Assembly (NCBI GenBank): GCA_036768485.1
Contig: JAVLUZ010000223.1
Span: 2,249,893-2,313,892, forward strand
Reading direction: 5' to 3'
Source: Mermis nigrescens
Lineage: Eukaryota > Nematoda > Enoplea > Mermithida > Mermithidae
Length of the DNA stretch: 64,000 bases
In this document: one piece after another, positions 45,501 through 56,882 of the stretch
Layout of the letters: every line of letters starts with the position of its first letter
Position numbering within the stretch: the first letter of the stretch is position 1
The notes under the pieces: model-generated
Told to the model about the DNA's origin: nothing
The model's input: the letters and a program-made list of their open reading frames with translations, nothing else
Databases searched by the model: none
Position numbers and translations under genes: made by a program

Positions 45501-46021
45501 TGGTTTCTTGAAGCAGTGCGATGGCAATATCATGCTTATTGAGAAAGTCCATTAGCTCGGAGAGTTTGTTTTTGATGCCATTGATATTAAATTGCAAAAT
45601 ATTCAGTGGACGTTTTTGGTTAGGTTGAGGTATTATCACACACTTAGGGCAGCGGTAGTTGTTCTTATTGTAGTCGCGAATGTTCCTCAGACCACTACAG
45701 CTTATATTGCTGTGAATCCACAAGTTGCAATTGGAGCAATAAACAGAGCTATAATAAGCATTCTTTCCACAAGAGCCGCAGGGAAAGCGGTTCACATGAG
45801 CAAGTCCCGGATTTGACTCGACACCAGCACGTAGTAACAGTAAACGGAGCAGCATGGCTGGTAAGTGCTGCTCCGCATATAAAAACCCAAATCGATCGAT
45901 GGATTTCTCCATGTGCGGAGAGGTTGTACGTCGTTTGATCCAACTGTAGATATTGAAGTTGGGACAGGCACGTTTGCGTAGATCGTAGTTGATCGACGAC
46001 GAAAGCGACGTAATTCGTGCC
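42501..46021 (-). mobile_element. Near full-length CR1/Jockey-type non-LTR retrotransposon
   Basis: The 14-bp target duplication CAGAATTCTAGTCT (42487-42500 and 46022-46035) defines a 3521-bp insertion. Its 3' end, at the low coordinate, is a (CAA)n-type simple repeat, and its 5' end starts GGGCACGAATTACGTCG. There is no LTR and no RNase H domain visible. A single ORF is inferred (2A-like motif, zinc finger, AP endonuclease, reverse transcriptase, C-terminal CCHC-like finger). It lies in an UNC-13 intron, antisense to the gene. Confidence 0.93.
42551..45912 (-). pseudogene. Retrotransposon polyprotein, broken by three lesions
   Basis: The start at the ATG of 45912 (MEKSIDRF) is preferred: the in-frame ATG at 46041 lies outside the element, beyond the target duplication. 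Order: hydrophobic Leu-rich helix and ESNPGL (a decayed 2A-like motif), Cys/His finger CGSCGK...CSNC..WIH, AP endonuclease (LQFNINGI, LLQETKL, ILGDFNAHH, then SDHLPI), reverse transcriptase (ALDLSKAFD, GVPQGSVISP, catalytic YADD) and a C-terminal CPRC...HLFNC finger. Breaks relative to the plus copy: a one-base deletion at about 45100 (stop after DQSDLLL), a deletion of about 23 bp near 43187, and another frameshift near 42630-42720. The longest intact part is the RT region 43175-44956. Confidence 0.92.
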
Positions 46022-46145
46022 CAGAATTCTAGTCTCACCATGATATGAGCGTCATTGCAAAAATTAAAAAAGACATTAAAGTCGTCGTTTGACTTTATTC
46101 AGAATTTCAATTTTATGTCGCCTTGATACTATACATAGCTCCACG

Positions 46146-46650
46146 CATACATGTAAACGGTGGATGAGGGGATTACCCACCAAGTTGGTCGTCCTCCGAT
46201 CCCCTTACAGCCAGAAAATTTCGTCCCATCCCCGACTTTTGTTAAAAAAATAAAATTTTTGACCGTTTTTAAGAGTTTTTTCGGCTTTTTTTGTCTAAAA
46301 TTGGAGGTCATCTTTATTTTTACCCCCTCCCGTAAAAATGGCCGAGGACCATACGTGGGCAGCAAGAAATTTCTGGGGGGGTGCAAGATTTTTTTGAAGG
46401 TCAAAAAATGGCCTTAAAAATGGTGGTATGGTAATAAAAACACCATTTTTCGGCGTTTCTCATCAAGCACTATCCATTGGCGTCAAAAAATTGCGAGAAA
46501 AGCGAAAAAATTTTCAAAAATTGAGTTCTGGGGGGGTATTTGATTTCTGGGGGGTATTTTGGTTTCTGGGGGGTGCATACCCCCTCAAACCCCCACGCCC
46601 AGGTGTGCCGAGGATCTCCCACTAAAAAATTTCACGCCGTTATATGTATG
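46146..46650. mobile_element. Outer MITE, CATACAT(G/A)TAA termini, interrupted
   Basis: Duplication GCTCCACG / GCTCCACA at 46138-46145 and 46651-46658 (7 of 8). TIRs CATACATGTAAACGG and, reversed, CATACATATAACGG. The element at 46350-46607 has inserted inside it. The left part is the reverse relative of 33129-33335. Confidence 0.85.
46350..46607 (-). mobile_element. hAT-like MITE, G/C-run family, 258 bp, nested
   Basis: Duplication CCGAGGAC / CCGAGGAT at 46342-46349 and 46608-46615 (7 of 8). Minus orientation; very similar to 37240-37495. Confidence 0.9.
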
Positions 46651-46658
46651 GCTCCACA

Positions 46659-49409
46659 TATTACGCATATCAATTACGTATGAACTTTTTGTTGTGATAA
46701 GACTAATTGAATATTAAAAAAGAATGGAATGGACGACACGAGGAAAACGAACAATCGGTGATGACAGATATTCAGAAAACTTAAGCAAAATCGATAGATA
46801 AATAGGATCTACCAGTTTTGAATCGATATTTTTTGAAGTGTAAAAGTTTATCTCGCGATCTCTTCAATTTCTAACAGAATTTATATTTCATAACTTGCGC
46901 CAAAGTTTAGATAAGCCATATAAATCAAACATCCTACATTAACATACTTCAACACGTAAATTTAGTGGTCGTTTTATGATGAGAAATACTTTTTGTGCCA
47001 ACGCATAGGATTGGGCATTAGAAAAAGATGTTTTCCTCAAGCGTTACATACAAAATGGCTAAATGAGGTTTTTATTTTTTCAGTATTTTGGTTTGAACCT
47101 AATTAGTCGTATTGAGAGCTAGTTAAAATATTTAACCAAAAGTATACAGAAGAAAAGGCAGAAATTTAAAGCATGTCAAAATACCACTCTTTGATGATTT
47201 CCATGCGGAAAAATCATTTCACGACTATAGTTTGTCCTGTCGTAAAAAGGATAATTGTCAAATTGAGGAAATAACGTCATTGATGGAACGAATTATTTAA
47301 TATAAGTTTATTGCTTACATTTCTCCTACAGGCCACAAAGTATTCAAAAACAATATGCGCACTGCTTTAGTTTGATTTTCATCATAAGCTTAGTCGGGTT
47401 TACGCCCTTTTGCCTTAGGGCCTGGATAATCGTTTTTATTTTATTAAAATAATCAGATGCAATCGGTAAGTGCGCATACGTAATACATGGCAGGAAATAG
47501 CGACTTTGCTTAATTTATTTATTTTCATTCGAATTCTTCATTTCTGATCCTTTTTTTTCTACAAATTTTCAAAACTTGTTAACGCCTTTCTCATTCTTTT
47601 ATAAAATAATGTCATTTTTTAAAAAATTGTATTATGAAACAGTTTCTTTCAGTCCTTTAAATCATGCATGATTTTATTATAGTTGAAGGCTAGTCCATGA
47701 AACTGCATTTTCGAATTTTCACCCGCTATTCTGTTTGATCGGCACGTGGTGTCTCATGCATTGTGACATTTAATTTTGTGCTTTTTCCTCTTGACAATCT
47801 AGCTCACATATATTTGCTAATATATTAAAAAGAAGCAGCAGCGTCCTTATTTACTTATACATGTTTCGACAACATATTTTCAATTTTCTTTAAACCTAAT
47901 GAAGTGAAGGCTTTTCCGGATTTTCTTAAACCTCAAGCAATTATTTAAAAAATAATGATAAATCTTGTTGTATCAGAACTAAATTATAATTACTTTATTG
48001 GAAAAAAATGTTAGGAATAGGATTATAATATAATGAATAATATTATAATTATAATTATAATATAAATAATAGGCGAGTAATTTAGCAATTTTTCGTTTGA
48101 AGGGCTCTGCTGTCTACGTTGCCTACTTTTTCTGATATTATTATTAGTCAAGGTAAATTAATTTTGCTCAAACTGCGATTTTTCTCGATTTGTAGTACGC
48201 GCAAAATTGTTTTAAGAAAAATGCATTCTTAATACATCAGGAATACAGTACGTAATTGCAAAGATGGAAAGGGTTTGTACAATAATAAATGCATGTATAA
48301 AGAATTAGGCTAAACGATCTTGAATTTGTTCGTGCTTCAGGCCGCTAACTCGGCCAATCGATTGTATATGTATCTTCATATAACAGCACAAAATTATAAT
48401 TAGCATAAACCAGAACAATGAGATCATATTAAGCCAGACTTCAGCTTTACAACATAGACTAATGAATCTTTCTCAGTTGCAAAACGAAACAAAACGGACA
48501 ACTAGTCCGTATTTTTGCGAATGTGCAACTAAACGTGCGAATTTTAAACTGATAATTAAGTAAAAAAATACTTTCCGATGGGTACAGAATGAATAAGGCC
48601 ACTTGACTAGAAAATTAGCTTATATCCGTATGCTTGATTTTTCAACTCTTATTTTCTATTGACGTCAGTCAATTATTGTTTTTGAGAACAGAAGTGTTTC
48701 TCTAGAAAATCTGATGCACACGCTTGTCATTTTTTCTACATAAATTATAACTCACGAAAATATAGACACCTATATTAAAATAGATACATGCATAATGACC
48801 TCATGATTTTTTGTCACAATCCGTATGCTTGCATATTATACGGTTATGAATAAATAACCGTACTGGGCGTCTAATTGTCAACTTGTGTAGACCCTGCCCC
48901 CCATGCCGGCAAATTTTTTGAGTCAAAATAAATACAGGCTTCCGTTGACCAATTCAGGTCTAAGCGTAAAATTCCATGTCGTGCCAGCTGTAAAGGCTGT
49001 TGAGATGTGTGCGTTTGTTCAGATTAGGAATATTATGCGTAGAGCTTATATAATGACATTGATTTAGGTGGGTATAATTAAGTTTGCTTTTTAGGTAAAT
49101 GAGATATTCGCTTTGTCAGCGATGTAGCCGTTAACTTAAGTTGTTTTGAATGGCAAAACCCAGGGTTTAAAAAGATTGAAATGTGTGTTTATACTCAAGT
49201 CAAGCAGCGTGTCATGCTTGACAAATGAAGCATTTATCAAATTTAACGTGGTCTAGAGCAATGAGCGGTCAGATAATTTACTTAGTATGTAAATCCTTAT
49301 AAGCACTCTTCTAATTTTTAGTTGTTTTTATCATTGTCGGATACGATACGGTATTTGATGGCTAACATCTTTGTTGACTACTTGCTATGATTTATGGCTA
49401 CCATTTTAG
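46659..49409 (+). other. UNC-13 intron, mostly unique AT-rich DNA
   Basis: About 2.7 kb with few of the repeat families seen elsewhere and no recognisable exon. Short TATAAT/ATTATA palindromic runs occur at 48020-48070. Confidence 0.5.
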
Positions 49410-49493
49410 ATAATTTTCCCATCATCGCCCGCCAAATTACAAGACTTGAAGTCAACAGTTGGTGCTAACATCGTTACTTTCTTTAGAATGAAG
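49410..49493 (+). CDS. unc-13 homologue: UNC-13 exon, 28 codons
   Basis: Acceptor CCATTTTAG to 49409 and donor AAG|GTGAGA at 49494; phase 0 on both sides. Reads [20 protein letters not shown] then IVTFFRMK. The family consensus here is [20 protein letters not shown] then LTSITFFRMK, so the match is clear, but the segment after KSTV is diverged and one residue shorter. Far too short for ORF tracks; found by continuity with 40327-40512 and 51619-51731. Confidence 0.9.
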
Positions 49494-49564
49494 GTGAGAT
49501 TAGTCAGTCAGATGGAATTATACAGTTAATATCAAAGGTTGACAGCATCGTAGGAGGATGATTG

Positions 49565-49972
49565 TGTCCCGATTTTCCGACTATTCCGATTGTCCGACCG
49601 TTCCGTTTATCCGACCGTCGATTCTCCGACTTTCCCGTTTCTCCGACTGCACATTCAAATATGACAGGTGGCACTATCCACACATAAATTAAACGCTGAG
49701 CGTAGCATGAAAGATGAGATATTTTATCTATCACTTTGGTTTAATGGTAGGTACTGAGAATTAATTAGGTAAAGGGCGTATTTGATGTGTTGTTTTATTT
49801 AATAAGTCGGAGAATCTCCCGCAGTCGGAGGTGGGATAATCAGAGAATCGGGACGGTCGGAAAAGCAGGAATTTCGCGAATCTAAAAATAACCTGTTTTA
49901 TCATAAGACGAAGAATCGTGGCGGCGTAATTCGGAGAAACGGGAAAGGTGGAGAATCGGGACCAGGAGTACC
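49565..49972. mobile_element. Putative element with inverted arrays of TCCGAC/GTCGGA modules
   Basis: 49565-49650 is a run of CCGATTxTCCGAC-type modules (about eight). 49806-49965 carries the same modules inverted (GTCGGAGAATC, GAATCGGGACGG). Outer ends GTCCCGATTTTCC and, reversed, GTCCCGATTCTCC. No clear target duplication. It begins only about 70 bp after the preceding UNC-13 exon. Confidence 0.55.
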
Positions 49973-51618
49973 TGCTTGTTGGATTTTATAAATTCTACAT
50001 ATTCTGGATTTCTCTAATTTCACACATTTTTTGGAATATGATTCCTGGAACTTTTTTCAATAAATTTTCAAACATCTTTGTGCATTGTAGGATTTTCGGA
50101 GAAAATAAATAATTTTCATGCTTTTACGTATTTTCAAGCTGAAATTCGAAAAATATTTGCGTGTACCACTTGGCACTTTATAATAATAACTGTATAGTTC
50201 GTTTGAAGTACACAGTCTTAAAACTCCATAATCAAGCTTTTTTACAATCTCAAACATTCAATATATTTATCTGCTGTATTTTAAAGAGATTTGATGCCGT
50301 AAATAATATGTATTTGACAATTCAGAACTGCTTTCTGCCTTTCGAAGGTGGGGAAATGCCTATGTGCCTTCTGTTTATGTACGTCACACTGGGGAAAAAT
50401 GAGTTCTTTCAATTCGATGCTGTGTTTTATCTACTATACTTTCTCCCCAATTTGACTTAGCAAGTCAGTTCTCTTTTTAACTACTGAAGAAACCTTTTTT
50501 ATGATCTCACAAAACAAAGTAAAGATAAGCGGGTTTCACTAGTTTGATAGTTTGATTCAAAGATTTAGGGGTGTCCTAATCGTAGAATTGGCGATTTTTT
50601 TGGAAGTTCCCAAAAAATATTCTAAAAATTTGTAGAAAAGATGTTTTTTAAAGCGTTTTTAGCTCTCTATTTGCTCAAAAGTGTCAAATTTTTGGCGCTT
50701 CGCGCCGATACTCGTGTTTTGCCTATATTTTGTTCGATTTGCCCCGACTTATATTAATTTTTTTCGGAACTTTTTATTGTTTCTATGCTCTGGAAAGATG
50801 GAGCATCCGTCAGAAACGCTGAAAAACGATGTTTTTGACGCGTACCTGTTCGGACAAAGGAAGGCACTTTATTATTTCACCCCCCCCCCTCTCCTCAATT
50901 CCCAAGCAGTGCATGTATGGTCCTAACTTATCCATGGGTTTGGAGTAACTTGGGACATGCTAATATCTAAACTTTCTTGGATGACTAGCAGCCCCACATT
51001 ATTAAGGATTTATTTTTAGGGGGAATCGCCAAGAGTTTGAAAATGGGGTATAATGCGTTCATGAGCGATGCATATGGCAAAACGACATTTGTCGACGTGT
51101 TTTGCGTTTTCTTATAAGTTCTGTAGCTTGTGATAACATGAGATTTCTTAGCTGAAAATTTAAAATAATTTAAGGGGTGAATTTCACCTTTTTTACAATC
51201 TTAAATACGTGTCTGCTTGTTATTATTTAATTTTGGTAAGTTTGGACACATAAAGTTTCAAAAAAATTGGCAAGGGAAAAAAACATGATAGAGTCACAGC
51301 TCCAAAATTTTAAGGGATTCTAACGCAATTAGGCATGAGAAACGTTGCCTGATTAAAAGGCTCAAGCAAAAAAATATTGGCTTCACAAGACCCGGTATAA
51401 CATTGGGTACATGGATCGCACATGCTTCTCACCTAATAGAAGTTATAAGCTAAAGATTGGTTACAGCATATCATTAATTTAATTTTTGCATTTACTTTTC
51501 CTTTCCCGTTTTCCGTTCTGTCCTCTTTCATCGGTGTGACGACTTTATAATAATTACATGAGGTTATTAAGGACAAAGAAAATACGCAGTATTGCTTGTA
51601 ATGTTTGCTTAATTTAAG
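49973..51618 (+). other. UNC-13 intron
   Basis: AT-rich. Contains one GGCGCTTCGCGCC palindrome at 50695-50707 and MITE-like remnants ending near 50928 (GCATGTATGGTCC). No exon seen. Confidence 0.45.
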
Positions 51619-51731
51619 GTACTTGAACTGACTAGTCCTCCCAGAGCTTCGGGCGTTATTAGAGAATGTGCAACTGCGTGCGTGAAATCCACTTATCAGT
51701 TTTGTTCGAGAACTGCCACGAGCTATATCAG
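51619..51731 (+). CDS. unc-13 homologue: UNC-13 exon
   Basis: Acceptor TTAATTTAAG to 51618 and donor AG|GTTAGT at 51732. Phase 0 in, phase 2 out. Reads [20 protein letters not shown] then CVKSTYQFC; the UNC-13 consensus is VQELQSPPRASxVVKDCVKA then CLNSTYEY. Joins 49410-49493 exactly at FFRMK|V. Confidence 0.93.
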
Positions 51732-51822
51732 GTTAGTCTTAATTGAAAGTTTTCTTCCTTTTCCTTATTCGATGTTTTTGTCCATAAATATATGAATGTT
51801 TGCTAGACTGACTGTTATAAAG

Positions 51823-51978
51823 TTTAGCGAGAATTCGAATGCGAAAGCCGTCCGTTGTTGACGGCGAAATCATTTATGGTCCTTCTGTCCATTCCACGGA
51901 GTTTTGGTATCGGATGCTTTATCTGATGGTAGCCGTGGTAGAAGAAGACAGAAATGTATACACTGCGGTACTAAACCA
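51823..51978 (+). CDS. unc-13 homologue: UNC-13 exon
   Basis: Reads STEFWYRMLYLMVAVVEEDR then NVYTAVLNQ, matching the UNC-13 stretch [20 protein letters not shown] then SYTPCLNQ. Donor CA|GTAAGT at 51979, phase 2. Two acceptors keep the phase: AAG ending 51822, or GAG ending 51831; TTTAG ending 51827 breaks it. The next exon (FPQELNVG... in the family) was not found before the window ends, so the gene is interrupted by very long introns or truncated. Confidence 0.88.
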
Positions 51979-53056
51979 GTAAGTTCTTAACCAGAGCCAT
52001 AGACACAGTGGCGGATCTAAGAATTCTTTGTGGAGGTAGCCCACGTACGCAGTGGAAATGAAATATGGAATAAAAAATTAAGTTGCTAACTAACGTTTTT
52101 CTTCGCAATTTCTTGGTTTCAAATTTCAATTAGTATGATTTCTGGTGCACCATTTCTTCGTACAAAAAATTTCGAAGTGCTCGGAAATTTCATTTGAAAA
52201 AACGCTTATATTGTCATAATTCCATTAAAATAGATTTACTCGTTTATCATTTTGAGCGATAATCGGACACAAATCTCCGAAAAATTAGTTACGTTTTGGC
52301 TGAAGATGGCTAGATTTAACTAAATTACTGTTTTGCACTGTTAATATTGCAAAAGAATTAAAAAGCATCAGGATTTTTATTTTTTTTGCAGAAAAACTCC
52401 CTAGAATTTCTACATTTTTTGCTTCAGAACTTTTTGCATAGGCCACGAAATTATTTCTGCCTGAGGTTTTTAGAACCAAGAAAGCCATATGTCATTAATA
52501 CGCGCAACAGCGGAAAGCACCGAAAAAAATTAAGAAAGTATGACGAATGTGGCAAAATGAAAAATTCATCCTTTCTTTTCCCTTCGACGATGTCAAGCCA
52601 ATGGAGAGTCCGCTGACCTCTGCCCTTTCACTTCTGCTCTTATACAGATATACTTATACTCATAAGTTCGAAAGAAGTCAGTGCACACATTAGCTTGCTT
52701 TTTGATTAAGCCACCTCGTCGTTTTGTCTGATCGTATTGCTTATTTCCTTTTCAATAATTATTAATAGCTTGGTAAAATTCTGCAGAATTATATATTGCA
52801 TTGATTTTTGAATTTAAGCTACTCCCGTACATGACGGAATATCAAAATATAGTGTAACAACAATTCGTCGTCCTGTTTTTACTTTTTAGTTATTATTTTT
52901 TCATAATAAACTATTTATACTGCCACCGTCCCCAACATTGCCACCGTGAGTCTCATCGCCACAATGAGTCTTGGCATACAACCACAAATGGACATTTTGG
53001 AAGGGGTTAAACTGTCTTAAAATTCAAACTCTCCAGAATCCGACAGGCTTACCAAA
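51979..53056 (+). other. Putative UNC-13 intron
   Basis: Starts with the intron donor. A CAGTGGCGGATCTAAG hAT terminus lies at 52010. The last ~90 bp (from about 52980) look like the left half of a MITE whose right half reappears at 59229-59310, suggesting the Polinton-like element inserted into it. Confidence 0.45.
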
Positions 53057-53224
53057 ACTGTAAGTAGTAAGGCGGGCCACTCTAGGAGCGGAAAATAGAC
53101 TATCTCTTAACGTGCGCCCCTACTCGTCTTGTACTATAGCATATGTGTGTAATATTACGTGTACGTATAGGTTGATGTACTATTGGCCGGCGTAGATCGG
53201 TGGGGGTGGGTGTATAGTGTAGCG

Positions 53225-53425
53225 AGCTTGCCCGTTAAAATATCAGCCGCCCCTTAGAATATAGCCCATGTATTAGCCCGCCACGGTATAATGGGCCCGC
53301 CCGCTAAATGGAGCCCGCCATGGTATAATGGGCCTGCGTGTTAAACGTGCCCGCCCGTAAAAATTGAGCCCGCCACGGTATAATGGGCCCGTGTGTTGAA
53401 TGCGCCCGCCCGGTCGTTAAATGAA
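53225..53425. repeat. Subterminal GC-rich modules (left arm)
   Basis: Repeats of GCCCGCCACGGTATAATGGG interleaved with GCCCGCCCG(T/C)TAAA, four to five units; mirrored in the right arm at about 58865-59060. Possible transposase-binding or origin-like array. Confidence 0.75.
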
Positions 53426-56286
53426 AAATATAGGTTGCCAGTGGTCACTGTAAGGTCATGTTGCGAAAATAATATGCAGCTAGCCTACCGTGACCTTGAA
53501 GTTTTCTTTTCGTTCTACCTATGTTATGACAGACCATACATTTATGGAAATTTTCAACTATTGTTGCAACCTTGACATGAAACAGACTATTCGCTTTATT
53601 AGAGTGCGGCAAAATGAAGGCTTTATAGTGATAGAGCAAGTAGAAAACTGACGTGAAGTATAGCGATTGAGCAATTAAGAAGTTTAAACAATACCTGTAA
53701 AATAAGAATCAGTTATTCGAGGAAATGGCGTTTAAATAAAATAAAATATAAGTGCAGGCAACAATTAAGTTATTAAGAATTTAAACAAATACATGCAACG
53801 TACAAAAAAAGATTGCATGTGGACGGCGATCAAAAAGCAATATCAAAAATAACGATTAAATAGAAAAAAATTACATATAAGTGCAGCAATTGATTAATTC
53901 TGGGTTAGAAAAATAAGCGCAAAATAGGAAGAATGCATAGATGTGAGACGGTGATCGAGTGTGTGAAAAGGAAAAAATTTAAAATCGAGTAAGCAAATTA
54001 CGTTTAGGACAGTTATCAAAAATTATAAAATATGTGCAGAGATTTTCAAAAATGCGGCAAACGAGCTGCAAGTTAATGATTTAAGTGCAATGAATGACAT
54101 TTCACTGTGAATTTTTTAGAGTTTTTATCAAGAATATTTTACAATTTGAGGCAAAATTTTTCGACTCACAGCCACAGGACTAACTTGTGATGAAGCACAA
54201 TGTACAGCATGCGAATTTATGATATTGACACTAATACAAAACTCTATAGCAAAAATTTTTCCATTTTGTATGTGCCAATGTTAAGTATCCCGAGGCACAT
54301 GTGTAAATTCTGCGAGATAAGAGTCTTGGGAAGGCTGGAATCCCAGAATATGATACCAATATTGCTTTTTTGCCAGTTAAATGATAAAAAGGGCAAAAAT
54401 CTATTAAGTGAAATGTTTTTCAAGCAGTAAGACCGCACTTTTTAGCACTTTTAGTCCTTTTTCTGATTTTAATGATACAAAATATAGAAATTCATCGACC
54501 AGAAAGGATCACATTAGAAATGCACATTACTGCGCATTATGTTCGCACTGCCAGAAAGCACTGTGTACGCTGTCCATTTTTTTATGATTTAAATCTTGAT
54601 TATAGTTCTTTGCCGAATCCGTCTGAATTTTTATTACGTTGTACTGTTTTTAATTCTTGAATCTGCTGGAAATCTAGTGCACAGTGAGTTGGGTATACAT
54701 GCGCTTCGCCTCTTTGGAGAAAATTTATAAATTGATTGGAAGCTGACAGAAATAGAAAATTTTCAGATTTTAAGTTTACTTTGTTGAATTTTAATGGAAA
54801 CTTTAGCTCAATCTGGCTCTCTGACTGACCTTTAGGTCACTTCAAATATTCCTAAAATCTGAGCCGAGCCGTTAATTTACCCTCCGTTTAGCATCATGTT
54901 CCTGCAGTCCGAAAGGGTACCATCATGGGACGCTGTGCTTGTCTGTGTTAAGCTACACCTTCTCAATTAAATATGTAATGTGTAAATTACTAATTTCATT
55001 TTATGCAATTTTGTATGCTCAAATAACATATGTTACTCTTCATGAAAATTATTTTTGAAAGAGTTACTTACTACTAAAAAACTTTTACATTGCATAAGAA
55101 TAGGCACCTGGTGGACATCCATGCAAAAACAAGAAAATGCAGTTTTTGTTGTGTTAAGCACAACCAGGGGATGCATTTGTAAAAAAAACTTTACTGTTTC
55201 AAAATCCGCCAAGATTCCGGCATATTACGCATCTAACATCTAAAAAACTCTATTAATTATGTGCACTGTGCGGCACAGTGCACAGAAAAAGTACAACTGT
55301 GAGTCACACATCCTGATAAGCTTGTTACACATTTCTTAAAAACAGTGGTACACATTAATAGTTTCCATCGTAATTGCATAAGACATGGATTCTGGGGCGG
55401 GTTAGTTCTAAAAATTTTCTTTCATAGTTGGTACCTTTGGGCTTAAAAATAATATGTGCGTTTTTAAAACATTTTTTTTTAGTTTCTGAGACTTTTTAAA
55501 CATAAAAAACGAGAAATTGCAGAAATTTCAATGAGATTGAAGGAAACATGATCTAAAAATGACTGTCGAAATTGATATTTTTTAGTCAAACAATCGCTAG
55601 AAACGCATAAAAGTACATATTTTCTATATAGATTATAAAAATCGAAAATTATGTGACGTGTACGAGCTTAGTCTACAACCTCCACTAGAATAAAAGGATG
55701 GGAAATTTTTATGCAAAAATGATGCAGAATAAAGTCAAAAAATTGATAAAGGCATAAGTTTTATCACGAAGTGCTTAAAAATGATTATAAAATGCAAATT
55801 AATTACCAGTTTTACGATATTCTAACATTTATGCCAGTTTTATGGGGGTCAGCATCCGTTCTGGGTGGGGGACTCTCACAAAGGCATTTTGGCCATGATT
55901 TTGTACCAGATGGCATTTCATTTTACTTCTTCATAACTAGTCAAACTCTTGTTTTTAAATATAGAATATTTTTTAACGCCTAGAAAAAATAAAAGCTTAA
56001 CAGTAAGAATAGACCAATTAGTACAACGCATTAATAAGCATTATAAATGTGAAAATATTATGTATTGCACAGAAACGCTAGGCATGTTCAGACTTTATTA
56101 AGCAAAATTCTTTTATAGACAGGTACATGTGGGTTTGTGAGCATGTTTATGTGTTTATGTATGTGTGTGTGTATGTGTGTATGTAATGTGTTATACGTGG
56201 ATTTCACACAATAATATAAAAATAGTGAATCTCAGATGATAGTCATTTATTCATTCTGAATTGGTTAGAGATGGTCGTTTTATACC

Positions 56287-56882
56287 TTGTGTAACAAATC
56301 TTTGTCAAATAATTTCATTAAAAGACACCAGCGTCTATTACATCCATCAATGAATACAGAAAACACTAGTACAGATGACGAAACTGTAACAGTAACATCC
56401 GAAGAAGAAGAAGAGGACAAACAGGAGGAGGACGAAGAACAAATCGAACATGAAGAGAGCCAGGATGAAGAAATGTCTGATAATCTTTCTGATAGTGATG
56501 ATGAACGCGAAATCAAAAGTGGCTGGAGAAATCCTTTCTGGCGCACAATGATGGAAAATGCTCTACAAGATATGGTAAATATCCCAGACAGCGTTGAAAA
56601 ATTAAGCAATCCACCTTTTTTAAAGCCTTTTTATCCAAGCTTCATGAAAATTATGATGCGCATGCTTTTTTGCAAAAAGCATTAGATGAAAGTGATCTAG
56701 ATACAAAGTTATCTACAACAGCAAGTTTTTATAAGTCAAAACTTAACTTTGGGAACACTGAAGCGATGAATACAGCATGGAATTCACGGAGCCATTTGTT
56801 CAAGAAGCTTATTAGCAACAACAGTGATGTTCTATTTGACACATTAGTAGAAAGGCAAGATCAGGAAGGAGAAATTGAATGA
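56287..56882 (+). CDS. Acidic protein in the Polinton-like centre, frame break
   Basis: Two overlapping frames: 56287-56685 and 56670-56882. The first starts with a Cys/His cluster (CNKSLSNNFIKRHQRLLH, resembling half of a C2H2 finger), then a long Glu/Asp-rich stretch (about 56398-56510) and a KSGWRNPFW motif. The frame seems to shift by one base near 56650, since the second frame continues in the same style (HAFLQKALDESDLDTKLSTT). I recognise no family. It is the only protein-like sequence between the arms, so it could be element-encoded or cargo. The Asp/Glu tract and zinc-finger-like start would suit a DNA-binding regulator, but this is speculation. Confidence 0.45.

Noticed and set aside
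46030..46041. ATG at 46041 as the retrotransposon start codon
   Set aside because: It lies outside the element, beyond the 14-bp target duplication; the ATG at 45912 is inside and matches the start of the other copy.
10489..46625. Many 60-125-aa frames rich in Pro/Gly/Lys (e.g. 12029-12403, 35984-36496, 38447-38919)
   Set aside because: All fall inside G/C-run MITE copies, and similar 'proteins' recur only because the MITE recurs.
33510..51978. Assignment of the MUN exons to CAPS (UNC-31) instead of UNC-13
   Set aside because: [22 protein letters not shown]...TFFRMK, SPPRAS and FWxxL...EEDxNxYT...LNQ follow each other exactly as in UNC-13/Munc13. Only the first short exon is ambiguous.
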